A DNA stretch of 64,000 bases from Antedon mediterranea (Eukaryota; Echinodermata; Crinoidea; Comatulida; Antedonidae). The notes under the pieces are model-generated. The model made no database searches. It was not told the origin of the DNA and worked only from the letters and a program-made list of their open reading frames with translations. Made by a program: the position numbers and the translations under genes. Below, in pieces: positions 1 to 12,944 of the stretch (within the stretch, counting starts at the first letter, position 1; the number at the start of each line of letters is the position of its first letter). Location: NCBI RefSeq assembly GCF_964355755.1, contig NC_092675.1, positions 16,815,312 to 16,879,311 of the forward strand. The letters are read 5' to 3'.

Positions 1-85
1 GAATGACTTTGCTTATCTTTGGAAAATTGACTAAATATAAAAGAAAAGTAAAGACATAGTCGGGGACAAATAAACAAATACTTAC

Positions 86-3000
86 AGCAAAGGATTTAAT
101 ATTCCAAATGATAGCATTACTTTCTGGGACATACTTGGCATATCCGACCGACGTTTTGAATTTGGGTGAGTCAGCATCACTTGGTACTGGAATGATTATC
201 TCGACATTGTTTGCGGTTGAACGTCGTTTAAATTGAGACTTGGCCTTGATCATGTACTCCACACGGGAATGTGAATGTCTCTCTATTACGGATTCTATCC
301 ATATCAAAGGTTTTACCTAAAAATAAACATATTTTAAGCTATGTAATGCTCATCAACCTAAATAATGTTCATAAAATAAACAAACATTAACTTGCAATAT
401 TGTATGTACTGTATGTTCTATATATTAATTGTTAACAAACCTTTTCAGCTTCTGTGCTGCTTTTTGTTTTTAAATACCGTAATAAATAAACAAACAATAC
501 TGTCATGTTTGACATAAGAAAATATTAAATTGTATTGTACACATACATTCTCTGAGAACCAACACTATATTAACCTTTTTCTTTAGATTTATCATGACAG
601 ATGGCATGGTTTTTACACAGTACAAGCCATGTAAGGGAACACTTTCTGGACCCAACAAAATGTCCTCTGTATTTTAAAACATATATTGTACCTTGTTCAT
701 TTCATAGGAAAGTGTCTTCTCCTTAATTTGTATTTTTTGTATTTTGTATTATTATTTGTCCTCAGTGAGGAAATTCGGATTAGGCCCTCCACGGACCCAC
801 GGCAGCCAGCAGTGCAGCGCCTACCAGATTAGGCAATGAGAGTAAAGCATAGTATGGTACAGATAACCTCGAACCCATGCCTATCACATGCTAGTCCGAT
901 ATTACCATTACACCATCACTCTCCACTTAATAGGGTTGTGTGTCCACAAACAATAATGATGGTAGTAGTCTTAAATAGCACCTAATTATACAATGTGCGC
1001 TTTACACACAAAAATGATCCATTAAATATCCTAAGATAATCCAAAAATGAAGAAGCAGGGGTTCCACTACTGTAGTCCTTTTTTCTGATAAGAACTAACT
1101 GTCAAATAGATATTTACATGTGTATTGAGTCTATATGACATCAGCTCAAATTCACCATCTGGAGGAATGAATGAAATGGTACGATCATTTTCAAATCTTG
1201 ACAACCTAACACACTGATGAAACTTCACATCTTCTAACTCTACCGATTTTGTCTTGCCTCCTGAGGATGAAATAACACAAGATTATCATTATATTAGTTA
1301 TAAGGGCTAAAATATGTTTATGTTGTCCAAGCCCTACTGACCCAAAGTTTTTTTTTATTGTAAATTTAGCATTAGCATTTATAGTAGAAATTGCATGAAT
1401 GAATTAATATATATAGCGCCCTCACTTTTTCAAATTCATATTTTCCCCAATAGTAGTTTTTAAATAGCTACATATTAATGTCATTAACACAAAATCACAT
1501 AAAAAAATGAATAAAAAATTCCAACTGACTTGGACTAGGAAAGAAACATAACTATCACACTTTTAGTTGAAGTAACGTCACAATTCAGTGATTATGAACA
1601 TAGCTGTTAATGTACACTTACTATTATTTTGTAGTGATAATCAAACTAAAACTATTTGAAAGCATCGACTGAATAAAAGTTGCAAACAAATATACAACTG
1701 TTAAACAAGGCAACAAATGCAGTACTCGTATCAAGCAAAATAATAAGAATAAAAACAACAATTAATTAACAGTAGTATTATGTTTTGGGCTAAAAAAATT
1801 TAGTAGTTAATAATGTAGATATCATTCAATAAAAAACACCACAAAAACTGTTAGAACATTTGCACATGCATAAATGACAATATGACACATACTAGCTGAA
1901 GGGACATGTTTAAAATTGACTGGAAACTCAGGTTGTTCTAAACCTAGACATAGCAAAGGAGCAATATAAAAGTATAATACAAGTGTCACAAGGATATTAC
2001 TGTACCAGCTATGATGCCACACCAGCAGTTTATTAAGCACAAAACAATGAGAAATTACAAAGGATAACATATACAGTGCTATGAGTTAATGAAGATATAT
2101 ATTTGTTGTGGTCATTTTAATGTCAGAGTGAGTAACTATTCCTAGACAATATGGTACAACACAGGAATGATTGAATATCATAAACAAAAAATAATTGAAA
2201 CGCTGTTTTAATATAATATAAAATAGATTGTAAAGGCAATCAAGGTGTGTTTGAAGAAAACCAATAAAGCAACTTAGGAAGCTGTGATATATTTCACTCC
2301 ATTTTAATACAATAATAAATACAAAATATAATCTAATACTAATTATCATATTCTGTAATATACAAACACATACACAATTTATTATAAAGTTTAAATTTAA
2401 TGTAACATAGTACTTACGACCAGTGGCTTCAAATAGAACTTTGTCATTAAGACCAAGACGCAGCTCAGGCATACCGCTAAGAAATACTCGCATCTTGACA
2501 GCGCCAACAATCTCACTTCGCATTACATTACCAGTTGCACTTACCTATGAAAATCAAAATACATTATACAGTAGTACTCTTGCATAAAATATTTTTTTAA
2601 TGCAATATGAATAAATGTGGGGGAATAATCTGTGTCTTGCAGCTTAACTGTGCTGAATCACACACAGGTGTGAATGATACAAAAACTTTCTTCTCCCCTA
2701 AAGGTGCCTTTGTGTCGAGTTCTGACACCAAACGGTGCTCATTTGTCTGTTCACAACGACAGGGGCTGAATGAACCAGTACACTGGGGCAACTCTTCGGA
2801 AAGAGCCAGAGTATAATCCTACTAAAATATTTAAAATAACAACTTTATTTTACTTTACCAGAAGATTAACAGACTCAACCACATCTAAGAACACTTCGTT
2901 CTTTCTATATTTAACACCTTCATTTCTCCATGACACAGCGTTAGTGACTGCAGCAGGGGGTTTGGGAGCTACTTCTAACTTCTGACCTTCTTGTGTGATA

Positions 3001-5116
3001 AATCTATTGTAAAAAACATTTTAAAATTGATCATGTAAAACATTATAAAAATAAATTGAAGGTGATGCAAAGAGTAATAACTTTTTTTTAAATTTGTTTA
3101 TATCATATGCGTCCAACATCTAGCACAAACTCGCCAATTACAGGGTGGATAAACTTCTATAATTTATCCTGCTTATAAACCAAGTCTCATTTGAGGCTTA
3201 GGGAGTGCAGTTACAACCCTGGCACTGGGTCAGGATTAAACCCTGGACCTTGGGATTGGAAGGCAAGCACCTTAACCACCAAGACACAGCTCCACAACAT
3301 GAATATGACTTTGACATATTGAATATGACTTTGAAATATAAAAACTTACTCTTGAAGAATTTTACTATCCGTCGTTTGTGGATACCCAAAATCAATGAGT
3401 TCATCTAAAAGTTCATAAACTAGTACAAAATTATCTCTTATGCTTTCTTCTTCTAATTCCCTAAAATACTCAACAAATACCTGAAATAAAACAGAGAATG
3501 TATGAGAGAGATAACTTTCTGAATGGTTTAGTCTACTAGCGTTTCTACTTTCAACTAGTCATCCATTCATAGAATTAATGATAAAGAAAGTCTATTCCAT
3601 GGATGGTCCGGAGATATGATACCAAACCACAAAATGAAATTAATTTAGTTATTTTTATGGATTATAAATTCTTACCTCAACAATTTTGTGAAGGACAGTG
3701 AAAACTAGAGCAACATTTGCATTTTTTCTTGTTGTTGCAACCACTAATAAACATTTAAGAAAATAACTCAAAGACTAAATCATTGTTCAAACTGGACTTA
3801 AAAAATGATCAATTTAACCAAGGTAACTTTGATTACTGTTGACACTGATTACACACAGTAAGTTTTCCCATGGTTTTACCAAAATGTAACCATTAAAAGC
3901 AATGGTGGACTCGCATATGAAGGTCACGTATTTACCTGAAACTTTTTAGCTGGCGTGGTTTCTTTTACTGAGACCATGGCAAGTTCTACTGGACAGGCAT
4001 TGGTCGGTAAACATTGGACTTGGTTAATTTATACCTGATGGAATTGTAGCCAGTGTTCGGATTGGACTTTTCTGGTCTATTTAGCCAGTGACTCAGTTAA
4101 CTCGACCAAATTAAGTCCAATGTGATCGACTGAATAAATATGTAATAATATTTGAGAAATTGTAGACATTTAAATATTTGTCATCAATATATATCAATCA
4201 ACAAATAACTTCATCAGAGAGCAATAACATTTGAGCATCTGAAACTCATGACGATTACCAAAAAACAGTGATTTAAATGAGCTGATTAAGATTTTGTGAA
4301 TTAAGTAGAAAATGGAAAATATGTGTTAAATTATATTTTATGAATAAACTATGTTGAAGGATACAGTAGACATTATAATGTTTAATATACATAAATGTAT
4401 TTTCTCCATGTTGTATTATGGGCATTAGCTGGCCTTCTTCCTCCATGTCCATTACAAGGGGTAGGAATTTATCAATACATCCCATATCTACATCTCCTCT
4501 GTAATTTCGGGAAATCAGAACCTAAAATTAAATAAATAAAAGTTTTTAATTTAAATTTAACATAAAACTGAGACTTACTTTCTTTAGTAATAGTAATAAG
4601 TTTTTATTCCTAATTAACTTTAAATACTAGGCCTAGCTAGCCTATTATTATTAATAATAATTATAATAGTAAATTAGCCCAGTGTGATTTTTATTTTAGG
4701 CCTAGAATAGATAGGCTATAGGGCCTAATATTAATAATAATAAGGCTCCTATATCCCCTATATAGGCCTATCATCAGTATCTGAGACAGTCTGAGTATTC
4801 TATAATTAATAATAATGATGCATACAAAAATACATTTTTAACTTAAATTATTAGTTAATCTTTTGATATTTATCGTTTATTTTCAACAAATGCATATGGA
4901 AGATAGGCCTAGGCTATGCTATGGGTATTACACGCCCTCTGTACAACAGCTCAGAGTATCATCGTCGACTCCCGTCTCCTACACCAACCAACATCAGGGT
5001 TTGGGTAGTGGGCCTGGGCTAGCCTAACTATGCCTAGGCCTAGCCGCTGCCTATTAATACGATTAATTACTTACCTTTCCTTTCATATCTAAAAAGAATA
5101 TGGCAGACACAGACAT
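86..5116 (-). CDS. AP1M1: AP-1 clathrin adaptor complex, medium (mu) subunit; 3' end outside window
   Basis: Eight exons on the minus strand: 5116-5075, 4521-4365, 3743-3676, 3480-3350, 3003-2859, 2544-2418, 1260-1118 and 316-86. All have GT-AG junctions and phases that join without a break to 348 codons. Family members have about 423 residues, so roughly the last 75 lie beyond the window. The start [14 protein letters not shown] is typical of the N-terminal longin-like domain (exons 1-4). The mu-homology domain follows, with [16 protein letters not shown] in exon 5, [19 protein letters not shown] in exon 6 and [18 protein letters not shown] in exon 8. These segments resemble AP-1 mu rather than AP-2 mu from memory of the families. 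The protein sorts cargo with YxxPhi signals into clathrin vesicles at the trans-Golgi network and endosomes. Introns hold two SINEs and nothing else recognised. The paralog assignment is from memory, without alignment. Confidence 0.95.
745..925 (-). mobile_element. tRNA-derived SINE
   Basis: Read on the minus strand, an A-box-like TGGTGTAATGG (915-905) and a B-box-like GGTTCGAGGTT (875-865) have tRNA-like spacing. An unrelated body follows and ends in an AT-rich TAAT/ACAAAAT tail. It sits in an intron of the AP-1 mu gene. Ends are approximate. Confidence 0.6.
3110..3290 (-). mobile_element. tRNA-derived SINE, second family
   Basis: On the minus strand a TGGTGGTTAAGG A-box-like segment (3281-3270) is followed by a B-box-like GGGTTTAATCCTG (3243-3231). 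The body differs from the SINE at 745-925. It lies in the intron between exons 4 and 5 of the AP-1 mu gene. Ends are approximate. Confidence 0.5.
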
Positions 5117-5242
5117 TGTAAAATTTGTTGGTTTTCTACAGAATGTTTAATGAATAAAATAAAAAGAAAACGGAGATTTTTAGAATGGTATTTTCAGATG
5201 ATGTGTACTCTCTGCTGCTCTCTGCCGCCACCATCAATCAAC

Positions 5243-5253
5243 TGCGCATGCGT
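5243..5253. promoter_or_regulatory. NRF1-like site upstream of the AP-1 mu gene
   Basis: The palindrome TGCGCATGCGT lies about 130 bp upstream of the adaptor start codon and matches the NRF1 consensus core, a common element of TATA-less housekeeping promoters. No TATA box is evident. Function is inferred from position and motif only. Confidence 0.5.
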
Positions 5254-5570
5254 ATACGAACAAGAGTGGCTCATGTGTAGCTAGTATTAATAGACGTCGT
5301 ACGACATGCATGGATGATTCGTATTCGTACTTTGTCCTGGATGTTTTCCAACAATTATTGTTTTTTATTTGAGTTTTGCTGTCCTATGATGTGCTTTCGT
5401 TTTGGTTTGTACTGTTTTGTGTCGATGTTATGTTTTATTGGTGTTAGTTAAGTAAATTTTGAACTGATAACGATTGATGATGATATGATATTAGGCCTAC
5501 CTAAATCTAAATTCCAAATAAATAGTAGGCCTAGGCCTAGGCTAGGAAGGAGTAATAAAGACTAAAAAAG

Positions 5571-6425
5571 GGGTGCAGGTCAAGTCGGCCCCAAATCGTC
5601 TCGGCCAAAGTCAAGTCGGCCCCACGTCAAGTCGGCCCCAAGTCAACTCGGCCTCAAGTCAACTCGGCCTTACGTCAACTCGGCCAAAAACTAATCGGTC
5701 AACTCGGCCACAATAAAGTTTGGAACGCAAAAAGTGCTTAATATTATTATGATTCTTACTATCCACGCTTTAAAAAAAATGAAGAAATAAAAAATATAAT
5801 ATAATTAAATAATATATAAAAAAATGAACTCATTGCCGATATGAATAGAAGTACCCACGTGTTATAAAAACATGTGCAGGTACCGCATTTTATTAAATCG
5901 AAGACGGAGGCCTACGTTCCACCATTTGGCCATAGAAAAAATGATCGTACATATCGTTTTTGTCCATGATCAGCGAAAACACGTAGCAGTTGTAGATATC
6001 GAAAAAGCTGCCAAAGGCGCAGGGAGGCGCAGCTACGAATTGTTTTCAATTGTGCAATTTGAAATTTTATTAAACGTAAATAAAGAAAAGTTGGTGAAAT
6101 CATTCCTATTTTTTTTGCTAAATATATTATTGTCTAAATATTAATATTCATTAAAAGTCAGAATTATTCATAGTTAAAAAATTGTGAAGAAATATTATTT
6201 TATCAATCCCCTTCATTTGCACTTTTTGCGTTCCATACTTTCATACTTTAACGGGGCCGAGTTGACCGATTATTTTTTGGCCGAGTTGACGTGAGGCCGA
6301 GTTGACTTGAGGCCGAGTTGACTTGAGGCCGACTTGACTTGGGGCCGACTTGACTTGGGGCCGACTTGACTTGGGGCCGACTTGACTTTGGCCGAGACGG
6401 TTTAGGGCCGACTTGGATCGAAATC
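5571..6425. mobile_element. DNA transposon with tandem-repeat inverted ends and 9-bp target duplication (copy 1)
   Basis: The element is 855 bp. Both ends are arrays of a 16-bp unit (AAGTCAAGTCGGCCCC and variants) in inverted orientation. The left end opens GGGTGCAGGTCAAG and the right end, read inward, opens GATTTCGATCCAAG. The perfect 9-bp direct repeat CTAAAAAAG flanks it at 5562-5570 and 6426-6434. A 9-bp duplication is typical of Mutator-like elements. Ends built of short tandem repeats recall sea-urchin TU foldback elements (from memory). The interior (about 5870-6140) has short, frame-broken open stretches also found in copy 2, so no intact transposase is present. It is probably non-autonomous. 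Confidence 0.8.
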
Positions 6426-6434
6426 CTAAAAAAG

Positions 6435-7800
6435 TTTAGTTACTACTTAGTAATTAAAGCCTACTGTAGTAGCCCTACATACTTTTATTTATTTATTCTT
6501 TCATATTAAACAGTACTATAGTATATATACTACTTACTCTATCTAATATACCTCCTGTTCTGATCAAGTCTATCCAACAACAGGATACTGAGTTTCAGAG
6601 ATCAGAGGGTTTATCTGTGGCTGCGACAGGAACAGTTCCACGCCCCTTCCGGCCTTAATAATTAACATATAGCCCTACTGTGCGCCGCGGAGAATATGTA
6701 TAATTGGTATTTGCCACAGCTAGACATAAATCAAAGGACCGTTATGAGTTCCTTTCTTGGCAAGGCGAGCTCAGTCTCCTGTTGTCAGATTGCCTTGGTC
6801 TGATGGTCATAATAATGTATGTGCAGGTCATACAATTAAAGTATATTATATCATTATGCTGACCCTTAATTTGTTTCCAAAAAGTTTCTAAATAAATTTT
6901 ACTAAAACTAATAGCAAAGATTGTATAACGCCTCAACGCGGTGCAAGATAGATAACTGCGCAAGATATTTGTAATCCAATGAATGTCATTTCAGCGGACA
7001 CAATGCATTAAAATTGTCTGGGCAAAATCGTATGTTGTTTTGGTCAAACACCATAACAAGTCAACATAAACAATCAGAAATTGCCCAGATCCGAAAGAAA
7101 CTTTTATTTTGTTTACATAATTTCTTCTCGTATTCATGAACCAAACTTAAAATTGTTAGCTACAAGAACTTTTAGATTTTAAATTGAAGTAGAGGTGCTG
7201 TAACCTTTGTTCATGCAGGTATTTTGTCCGCCCGAATGGCATCCATGAATTTACAGGGGAGCGTAGTGTTATACTGTAGATAGGAGCTTTAGAAACTGTT
7301 ATACATCTTGCTGCATTTAGTGGCGCTATCAATCTTTGGTAATACTATAGTAGAAAATATTTAGTATTTTGGATCTTATTCTAAATAGAATGTTTCATTA
7401 TTCTTAAATCCTAAGTTTCTAAACAATGCATAATCAAGTCAAATGCTATGCTATATTTAAAAATACCTAAAATCTTGAGGAGGCTTGTGGTTAGTCTATG
7501 AATTGTTACTGGTGATGAGAAAAGTTATTTTTAGAAGGTCATACTATAATCATTTATTCATGAAATAAACAATACAAGAATAAGATCGACTTTAATTACA
7601 TTAATTAATGATGATAATAATAGATAGAAACCAATTCTTGTATACACCGTGACCATACACATCATAATTTTGATTGATTGGCCATACTTTATATAACAGA
7701 AATTTTGTTTGTGTAACATGTAATCATAGCACACTTCGTTTTCATTGTTTTTTACAGATATCCCACAATTCAGTTGATGATTGAGAGTATAAAAGTGATT
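6435..7800. other. Intergenic stretch with no recognised gene
   Basis: AT-rich sequence between the 855-bp DNA element and the three-exon gene. I see no exon-like frame, RNA gene or repeat. An unseen 5' exon of the downstream gene could lie here. Confidence 0.5.
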
Positions 7801-7861
7801 CATAAATGTGTCATTGAACCACACAGTTTTAACCTGTTTAGTAGCAATATCAGAAGAAGTA

Positions 7862-10019
7862 ATGCAAGTACCAGGCAACCCGTTTCAGAGCTCAGTGCTC
7901 AGATTGTCCAACACCATGCACCACCATTCCAGTACCTCTTGCTCTGCAATGCATTCCCCTGCTGCTGCCAGGAATGGAATGAATCAACTCAAGCGAAGGT
8001 GTCTTGATGATGCAATGGAAGGTGGTGAAACAAAACGCAGAAGCCCACAGAAAAATGCTGCAACAACATATAAAGGTATCTTATGTTTAATGCTTGATCA
8101 TATTCAATTGTCATGAAGTGATAATTCATTCCATTATTAATTTTAATAATTTTTTATTTCAGTACTTGTAACACTTTCAGTATCACAGTATAGCTGATAA
8201 CATACTGTATCTCTATGTTTACAATTACAATAACCTAAACAAGGTATAAACAATACTGTTTATTTGGTTTTTTAAATTGTGGGAAGACAAATTTTTATAT
8301 TGTTCAATGCCTTATTTATTGCAGAATATAACATTTTCCCCCTTATATCAGTGTCATTAATTTGTTATTCAACAAATTTCTTGTGCACTTTATTTGCTAT
8401 TTTAAAAAATTAATCTGTAACTCAAATAAGATGGGGCAATTTCATTGAATTTTATGTAATCATTAAGATAAGATATTTATTATAGTCATAATTTATTCAT
8501 CCATGTGATTATGATATATACAGTATGCTTATATTGATGTTATATGATGATCTTTTGAATATTATAAAAAAAAGGATTCCATACTTTTTAAAACATATTC
8601 TGATTTTGGGAGAGAACTGCATCCATTCCAATCCCTGGGCATAAAAAAAGATAAGAAAAGCTGGAAATATACCCAAACAGCTGGAAATATACCCAAACAG
8701 CTGGAAATATACCCAAACAGCTGGAAATATACCCAAACAGCTGGAAATATACCCAAACAGCTGGAGGACTAGAATAATAAATTGTTACTGGTCTATTCAT
8801 GGTGGTCTGCTTTTCTTATGTCCTAATAATGCAATTAAAGTATTATTATTGTATTTAATATTTTGTAGGAAGTAAGCAATTTTTATTCATCAAAGGAGGT
8901 ACAGATGTGTTCCACTCTGAAGACTTCCTTCCCAGGGGAGAAACACTGTTTGTACCAGTTCAAGAAGACATAATGATTAACCTGATGAATATTGAACAGA
9001 TCAGCCTTAGTAATGAGTGTTTCTTCACAGCAAATGTAAATGGTACATACCAAAGTACACAGCAAGGTAATCAAATTCATGTACAGTTCTCACAAACTAT
9101 ATTTGCCTGCTATATAACTATCACCCTTGCCATCATAATTGTTTGGAAACAAAGTATGAATCTATTGGGGGTGACATCCCACATACCCATACTGTATAAC
9201 TCTCTCTTTTGGGAGATCAGTAGTCATGAGACACTTTCATGTCGAAACTAATATATAGATATATATCTTTTAATGGCTATGAGCACTCACTGGCAAATCT
9301 GGCAAAAACAGGCATTGAAATATATCAAAAAAGGCTTAAAACACCCAATGCCTACAGAGTTGGATGGCCACTTAGGGTTCCTAAACCAGGGCCCTCAGGC
9401 CTCTGCGTTATGCGACTGTTTTAACACTAAGGTCAACGCCTATTCAGGGGGAACACATAATAAGGGCGAATATATTTGGCTCTTAGTGGTCTAGTGTAAT
9501 CCAACAGGTTAATGAATAGTGATTTACTTAGTAATGTGCAGTGAAAAGGTACATATTAAAACACACTAAATTTAAATTCAATTCATTGTATTGATATCCT
9601 GTACTTTGATGTTTACCCATACTGAGCGTATACTATGTATATAGTAAAACGTTTATCAGTATTTTCTATGATCAAGATGTCACTGATGAAGGACTAGGGG
9701 CTAGTGTTGCCCGAAAGCTCTGCTAATTTTTCTGACTTTTTTAATTTATTGTTTTGAATTAGCTTTTGGGTTATTTTATTTTGTATCTCCATTGAGATCC
9801 AGCCACTGATTGTGACCCACAGCATTGTCATTATTTTCAGTAATTTGTATGTATATATATTGTAACATTTGTTTTTTGTATTATTTATTTTTAGGTGATG
9901 CAATTCATCTATGGCGCTATGATTTTAGTAAACGTCAACTCTTTATTTCTCGATCTATCCTGTTTTTACAACCCTCTGTCTTTGCTGAGGTTAAACAAAC
10001 ACTTGAATCGTTGTTATGA
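7862..10019 (+). CDS. Unrecognised three-exon gene, predicted 178-residue protein
   Basis: Three exons join in phase: 7862-8075, 8869-9066 and 9895-10019 (TGA). Donors are GTATCT and GTAATC, acceptors TTTTGTAG and ATTTTTAG. Both introns are phase 1 and no stop interrupts the frame, which supports a real gene. The N-terminal exon is rich in His, Ser and Ala and has two basic clusters (KRR, and TKRRSPQK) that could be a nuclear localisation signal. Exon 2 reads as a folded domain (GSKQFLFIKGG, FLPRGETLFVPVQ), and exon 3 ends in EVKQTLESLL. I do not recognise the family. The start used is the first in-frame ATG. Upstream exons joined at an acceptor near 7850 are possible, so the N-terminus is uncertain. 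Confidence 0.6.
8661..8765. repeat. 20-bp tandem repeat, five copies plus a partial
   Basis: The unit CTGGAAATATACCCAAACAG is repeated identically five times (8661-8760), then a partial CTGGA. It lies in the first intron of the three-exon gene and is open in several minus-strand frames because 20 is not a multiple of 3. Those frames are not genes. Confidence 0.95.
9677..9850 (+). repeat. Interspersed repeat with hammerhead-like core (copy A)
   Basis: CTGATGA at 9683 is followed by a GGGC...GCCC helix, GAAAGC and a 120-bp tail ending in TTTCAGTAATTTG before a TA-rich stretch. The same sequence recurs at 10373-10528, 12760-12930, 19265-19440 and 52361-52500. It lies in an intron of the three-exon gene. 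In this copy the segment corresponding to helix II is expanded. Confidence 0.75.
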
Positions 10020-10254
10020 AACTGTTACGCATTATCTGTCCATGGAGGAAATATAGTAGTTGGTCACTTTACAAGCAATTTTCAGAAAAGGTGTGGTGGA
10101 GGAAAAGGAAACTGACACTAATGGTGTAGTGGTGTGATAAAAAGCTTGTATAGGGGTTCACAAACAAAAACGAAGACATTTTAATTTATATTTTTTATAT
10201 GCACATCTGTAGAGCTAGACAATTCGCCAATAATAGGTGTTTATTTTTTATATA

Positions 10255-10360
10255 TGTATACTTACAGATTTCCTCATCTTATCGTTTCAAATTAATTAAT
10301 TCAATTTCAGTATATCACCGGACGGTTTAGAATTAATGTTCTATGCCTAATGTGTGTATA
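10255..10360 (+). repeat. Tail of the tRNA-like composite repeat
   Basis: The block around CAGATTTCCTCATC and TTTAGAATTAATGTTC matches the 3' part of the tRNA-like repeats at 12945-13065 and 14700-14890 and the start of the Penelope-like element at 27300. The tRNA-like head is missing here. A TA-rich run and the inverted hammerhead-like repeat follow. Confidence 0.65.
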
Positions 10361-10372
10361 TATATACATATA

Positions 10373-10527
10373 TCCAAAGGCAAATTACTGAAAAAAATTA
10401 CAATGCTGTGGCTGGATCTCAATGGAGATACAAAAAAAAAGCGAAAAGCTAAATCAAAATGATAAAGTAAAACAGTTGGCAGAGCTTTCGGGCAACACTA
10501 GCCCTTCATCAGTGCAAGGGAGCATAC

Positions 10528-10528
<1 letters not shown>
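10373..10528 (-). repeat. Interspersed repeat with hammerhead-like core (copy B)
   Basis: Reverse-complement copy of the repeat at 9677-9850, with the CTGATGA...GCCCGAAAGC core on the minus strand. A long TA microsatellite (about 10530-10566) follows directly. Confidence 0.75.

Positions 10529-10529
<1 letters not shown>

Positions 10530-10566
<37 letters not shown>
10530..10566. repeat. TA microsatellite
   Basis: Uninterrupted alternating TA directly beside the hammerhead-like repeat. Several copies of that family end in TA runs. Confidence 0.9.
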
Positions 10567-10568
<2 letters not shown>

Positions 10569-10569
10569 A

Positions 10570-11960
10570 CTAAGCCTTTACGATCTTGTTTAATCCTGTA
10601 AATACAAAATCCATTTCACATACATGCTGTTAGTATTCACATTAGGATTGTTTCACAGTTGGATTCAACGCAAGAATATAAGAAAGTTAACCAATCACAA
10701 GTAACAGTTTAGATGATTGATCACGTTGTTGAGTTTAAGTTTTATAATTTTAAGCTTCGTATTTGCATAAACTATTTTTAGTTTGGCTTATACCAGCCAA
10801 AGTGTGGTTCATTTAGTGTGACAAACCATTGACTTTATACAATATATTTATTAGTGTGCTATTCAATTATTTAATTGGTTATTTTGTAAGCCAAACAAAA
10901 CAAACAAAATATTTATGACCATACCTTTTGACAATTTTATCTACCTTGCTTAAATATGTACACTAAATTAATAATTTATTTCAACATTAGTTATTAAGAA
11001 TATTCAAGCTCTGAGTGCGACATCTGGCCTATTCAGCCCTGCTTCATCCGTCATTCTCCCCACAATCTCCTGTCTCATCCGAAGACACTGTTTGTGTATA
11101 TTGTATGCTGTAGTCTTTTTAACCTAGCTGTTAAAAATCGATTAAGTTTTACCCCTTAAGTTCTTAAAAACATTTAGAGTGAATTCTGTTATAGTGGTAT
11201 ATGTCAAGGTGTACTAATTTACATACCAATAATAAGTATATTTTAATATTGATAATAGGTGCTATAAGTGGGTTAAATGAATAATTTCTATAGCCTAACA
11301 TCAGGTAGTAGCATAGATTTCTATTATAAAGTTGCATGTCCCAATGCACCTGAACCCCCTTTGTCCTGACAAAATGTATTTGATTTCCTAAAAGTTAAGT
11401 TTCAAAACAAGTTGGATTTTATATAAACAAATACAGCATAATTTGGTGAACCATCTAATCTCAGAACGAATAGGGATTTGAGAATTATAGTTTTAGTAAA
11501 TAATAATTAGTAAATAGTTTTATGCCTTTATCTATATAACTTTTAATGATAGATGTTAATATAGGATATTTTAAATCAATTACTTTTGCTAAACAATTAA
11601 TTAAAAATTTGTATGCAGGTGTATTTTGTACATTGTCATTGTACTTGTTAATGCTTTTATTATAAAAAAAAAATTATATAATTTGTAATATTGAACAAAA
11701 AGGAATTATTATGAATTCGATATGATGAATATGATAATTATTCACATAATACATTTTCATTTTTCTTCTAAAATAAAAAATAAAATATATCTTAAATATT
11801 TTTGTTCAGTGTGAATTATTTCATTATTATTATTAACATTATACATGCACTACAAAGCTCTGTAGTGATATGATGATGTCATCAATAAAGTTTGATAGAA
11901 TTGATTAAATAAATAATACTGTAGGCCTAGGCCTACAGTATTATTTATTTAACTTCAAAT
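10570..11960. other. Intergenic AT-rich stretch
   Basis: No exon-like frame, RNA gene or recognised transposon was found. A short palindrome of TAGGCCTA words lies near 11925-11945, just before a LINE fragment. Confidence 0.5.
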
Positions 11961-11979
11961 AAATGCTTTTTCACTTCAG

Positions 11980-12705
11980 GAGGATCTGGATGGTCTCGTG
12001 GAATGGACGGAGAAGTGGGGGCTAAAACTTAATGCTAATAAATGCAAATATTTATCTATAACACTTTAAAAAAGGCCTGTGCTATTCAATTATAATTTAA
12101 ATGGACATGATATTAAGATGGTTTGTGTACAGAAAGATTTAGGTATTTTTATTAATATAGTAAATTAAATTTTTGTTCACATATTAATCATGTGTTGTCA
12201 AAAGCTAATAGAATGATGGGCTTAATATGGAGAAATTGTAGGTTTATGAATGACGGCAGAGCACTTTTATCTTTATACAAATCTATACATCCTCACTTTA
12301 AATATTGTTCCGTAATTTTCAATTCAATTTCTCCATGTCAGGCCCGTCGAATCGACGTTGTTCAACGGAAGTGTGCGATTCCTGTCTTATAACTGTGTTA
12401 ATTTTGCCTTTTCCATTGATTTGTCAGCAATCGTCGAACGATATCTGATTTTTTTTTTATATAATATTTTAAATTCTAATTTAGTTTAAATGTCCCTGGT
12501 CGTACACGTAATAGACATTTATTGCACATACCTTTTAGCCGTGTCGACTGTACCAGGAGGGGATTTTTTCATAGCCTACCAAAACCATATACATTTAATA
12601 ATCTAAATTGTAATCATATTGATATTTTGAATGATAGGCTTGGAAGATTATGTGTTCACTTCTTGAATAGCCTGTATAACCTGCTTGATCAATATACATT
12701 TTAAA
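11980..12705 (+). mobile_element. Decayed LINE fragment, C-terminal end of reverse transcriptase ORF
   Basis: Conceptual translation in shifting frames gives LINE-typical segments: DLDGLVEWTEKWGLKLNANK, then a QKDLGIFI-like block, then a C-terminal block with RRGFFHSLPKPYTFNNLN. Frameshifts and stops break the reading frame and the 5' part is missing. It is probably Jockey-group, by resemblance only. Confidence 0.65.
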
Positions 12706-12759
12706 TTGAAATTGTTTATGGCATGCTGATCTATGTTTTGATATATATAAATTCCTTCA

Positions 12760-12930
12760 CTTGCACTGATGAAGGGCTAGTGTTGCCCGGAAGCTCTGCT
12801 AACTTTTCTGGCTGTTTTACTTTATCATTTTGATTAATAGCTTTTTGCTTTTTTTTGTATCTCTATTGAGATCCAGCCATCCACTGATACCCACAGCATT
12901 GTCATTTTTTAAATAAATTTGCCTTTGGAT
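12760..12930 (+). repeat. Interspersed repeat with hammerhead-like core (copy C)
   Basis: CTGATGA at 12766-12772, then helix II GGGC/GCCC and GGAAGC (GAAAGC in other copies). The tail ends in a TA run that abuts the inverted tRNA-like repeat at 12945-13065. Confidence 0.75.
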
Positions 12931-12944
12931 TTATATATATATAT

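Noticed and set aside
1822-2070. 82-codon minus-strand frame
   Set aside because: It lies in an intron of the AP-1 mu gene, is hydrophobic from AT-rich sequence and lacks family resemblance.
5872-6144. 90-codon plus-strand frame inside the 855-bp DNA element
   Set aside because: The frame differs from the one open in copy 2 at 56.3-56.5 kb and has no recognised domain.
8509-8800. Overlapping minus-strand frames with repeated FPAVWVYFQLF-like peptides
   Set aside because: They are translations of the 20-bp tandem repeat in three frames.
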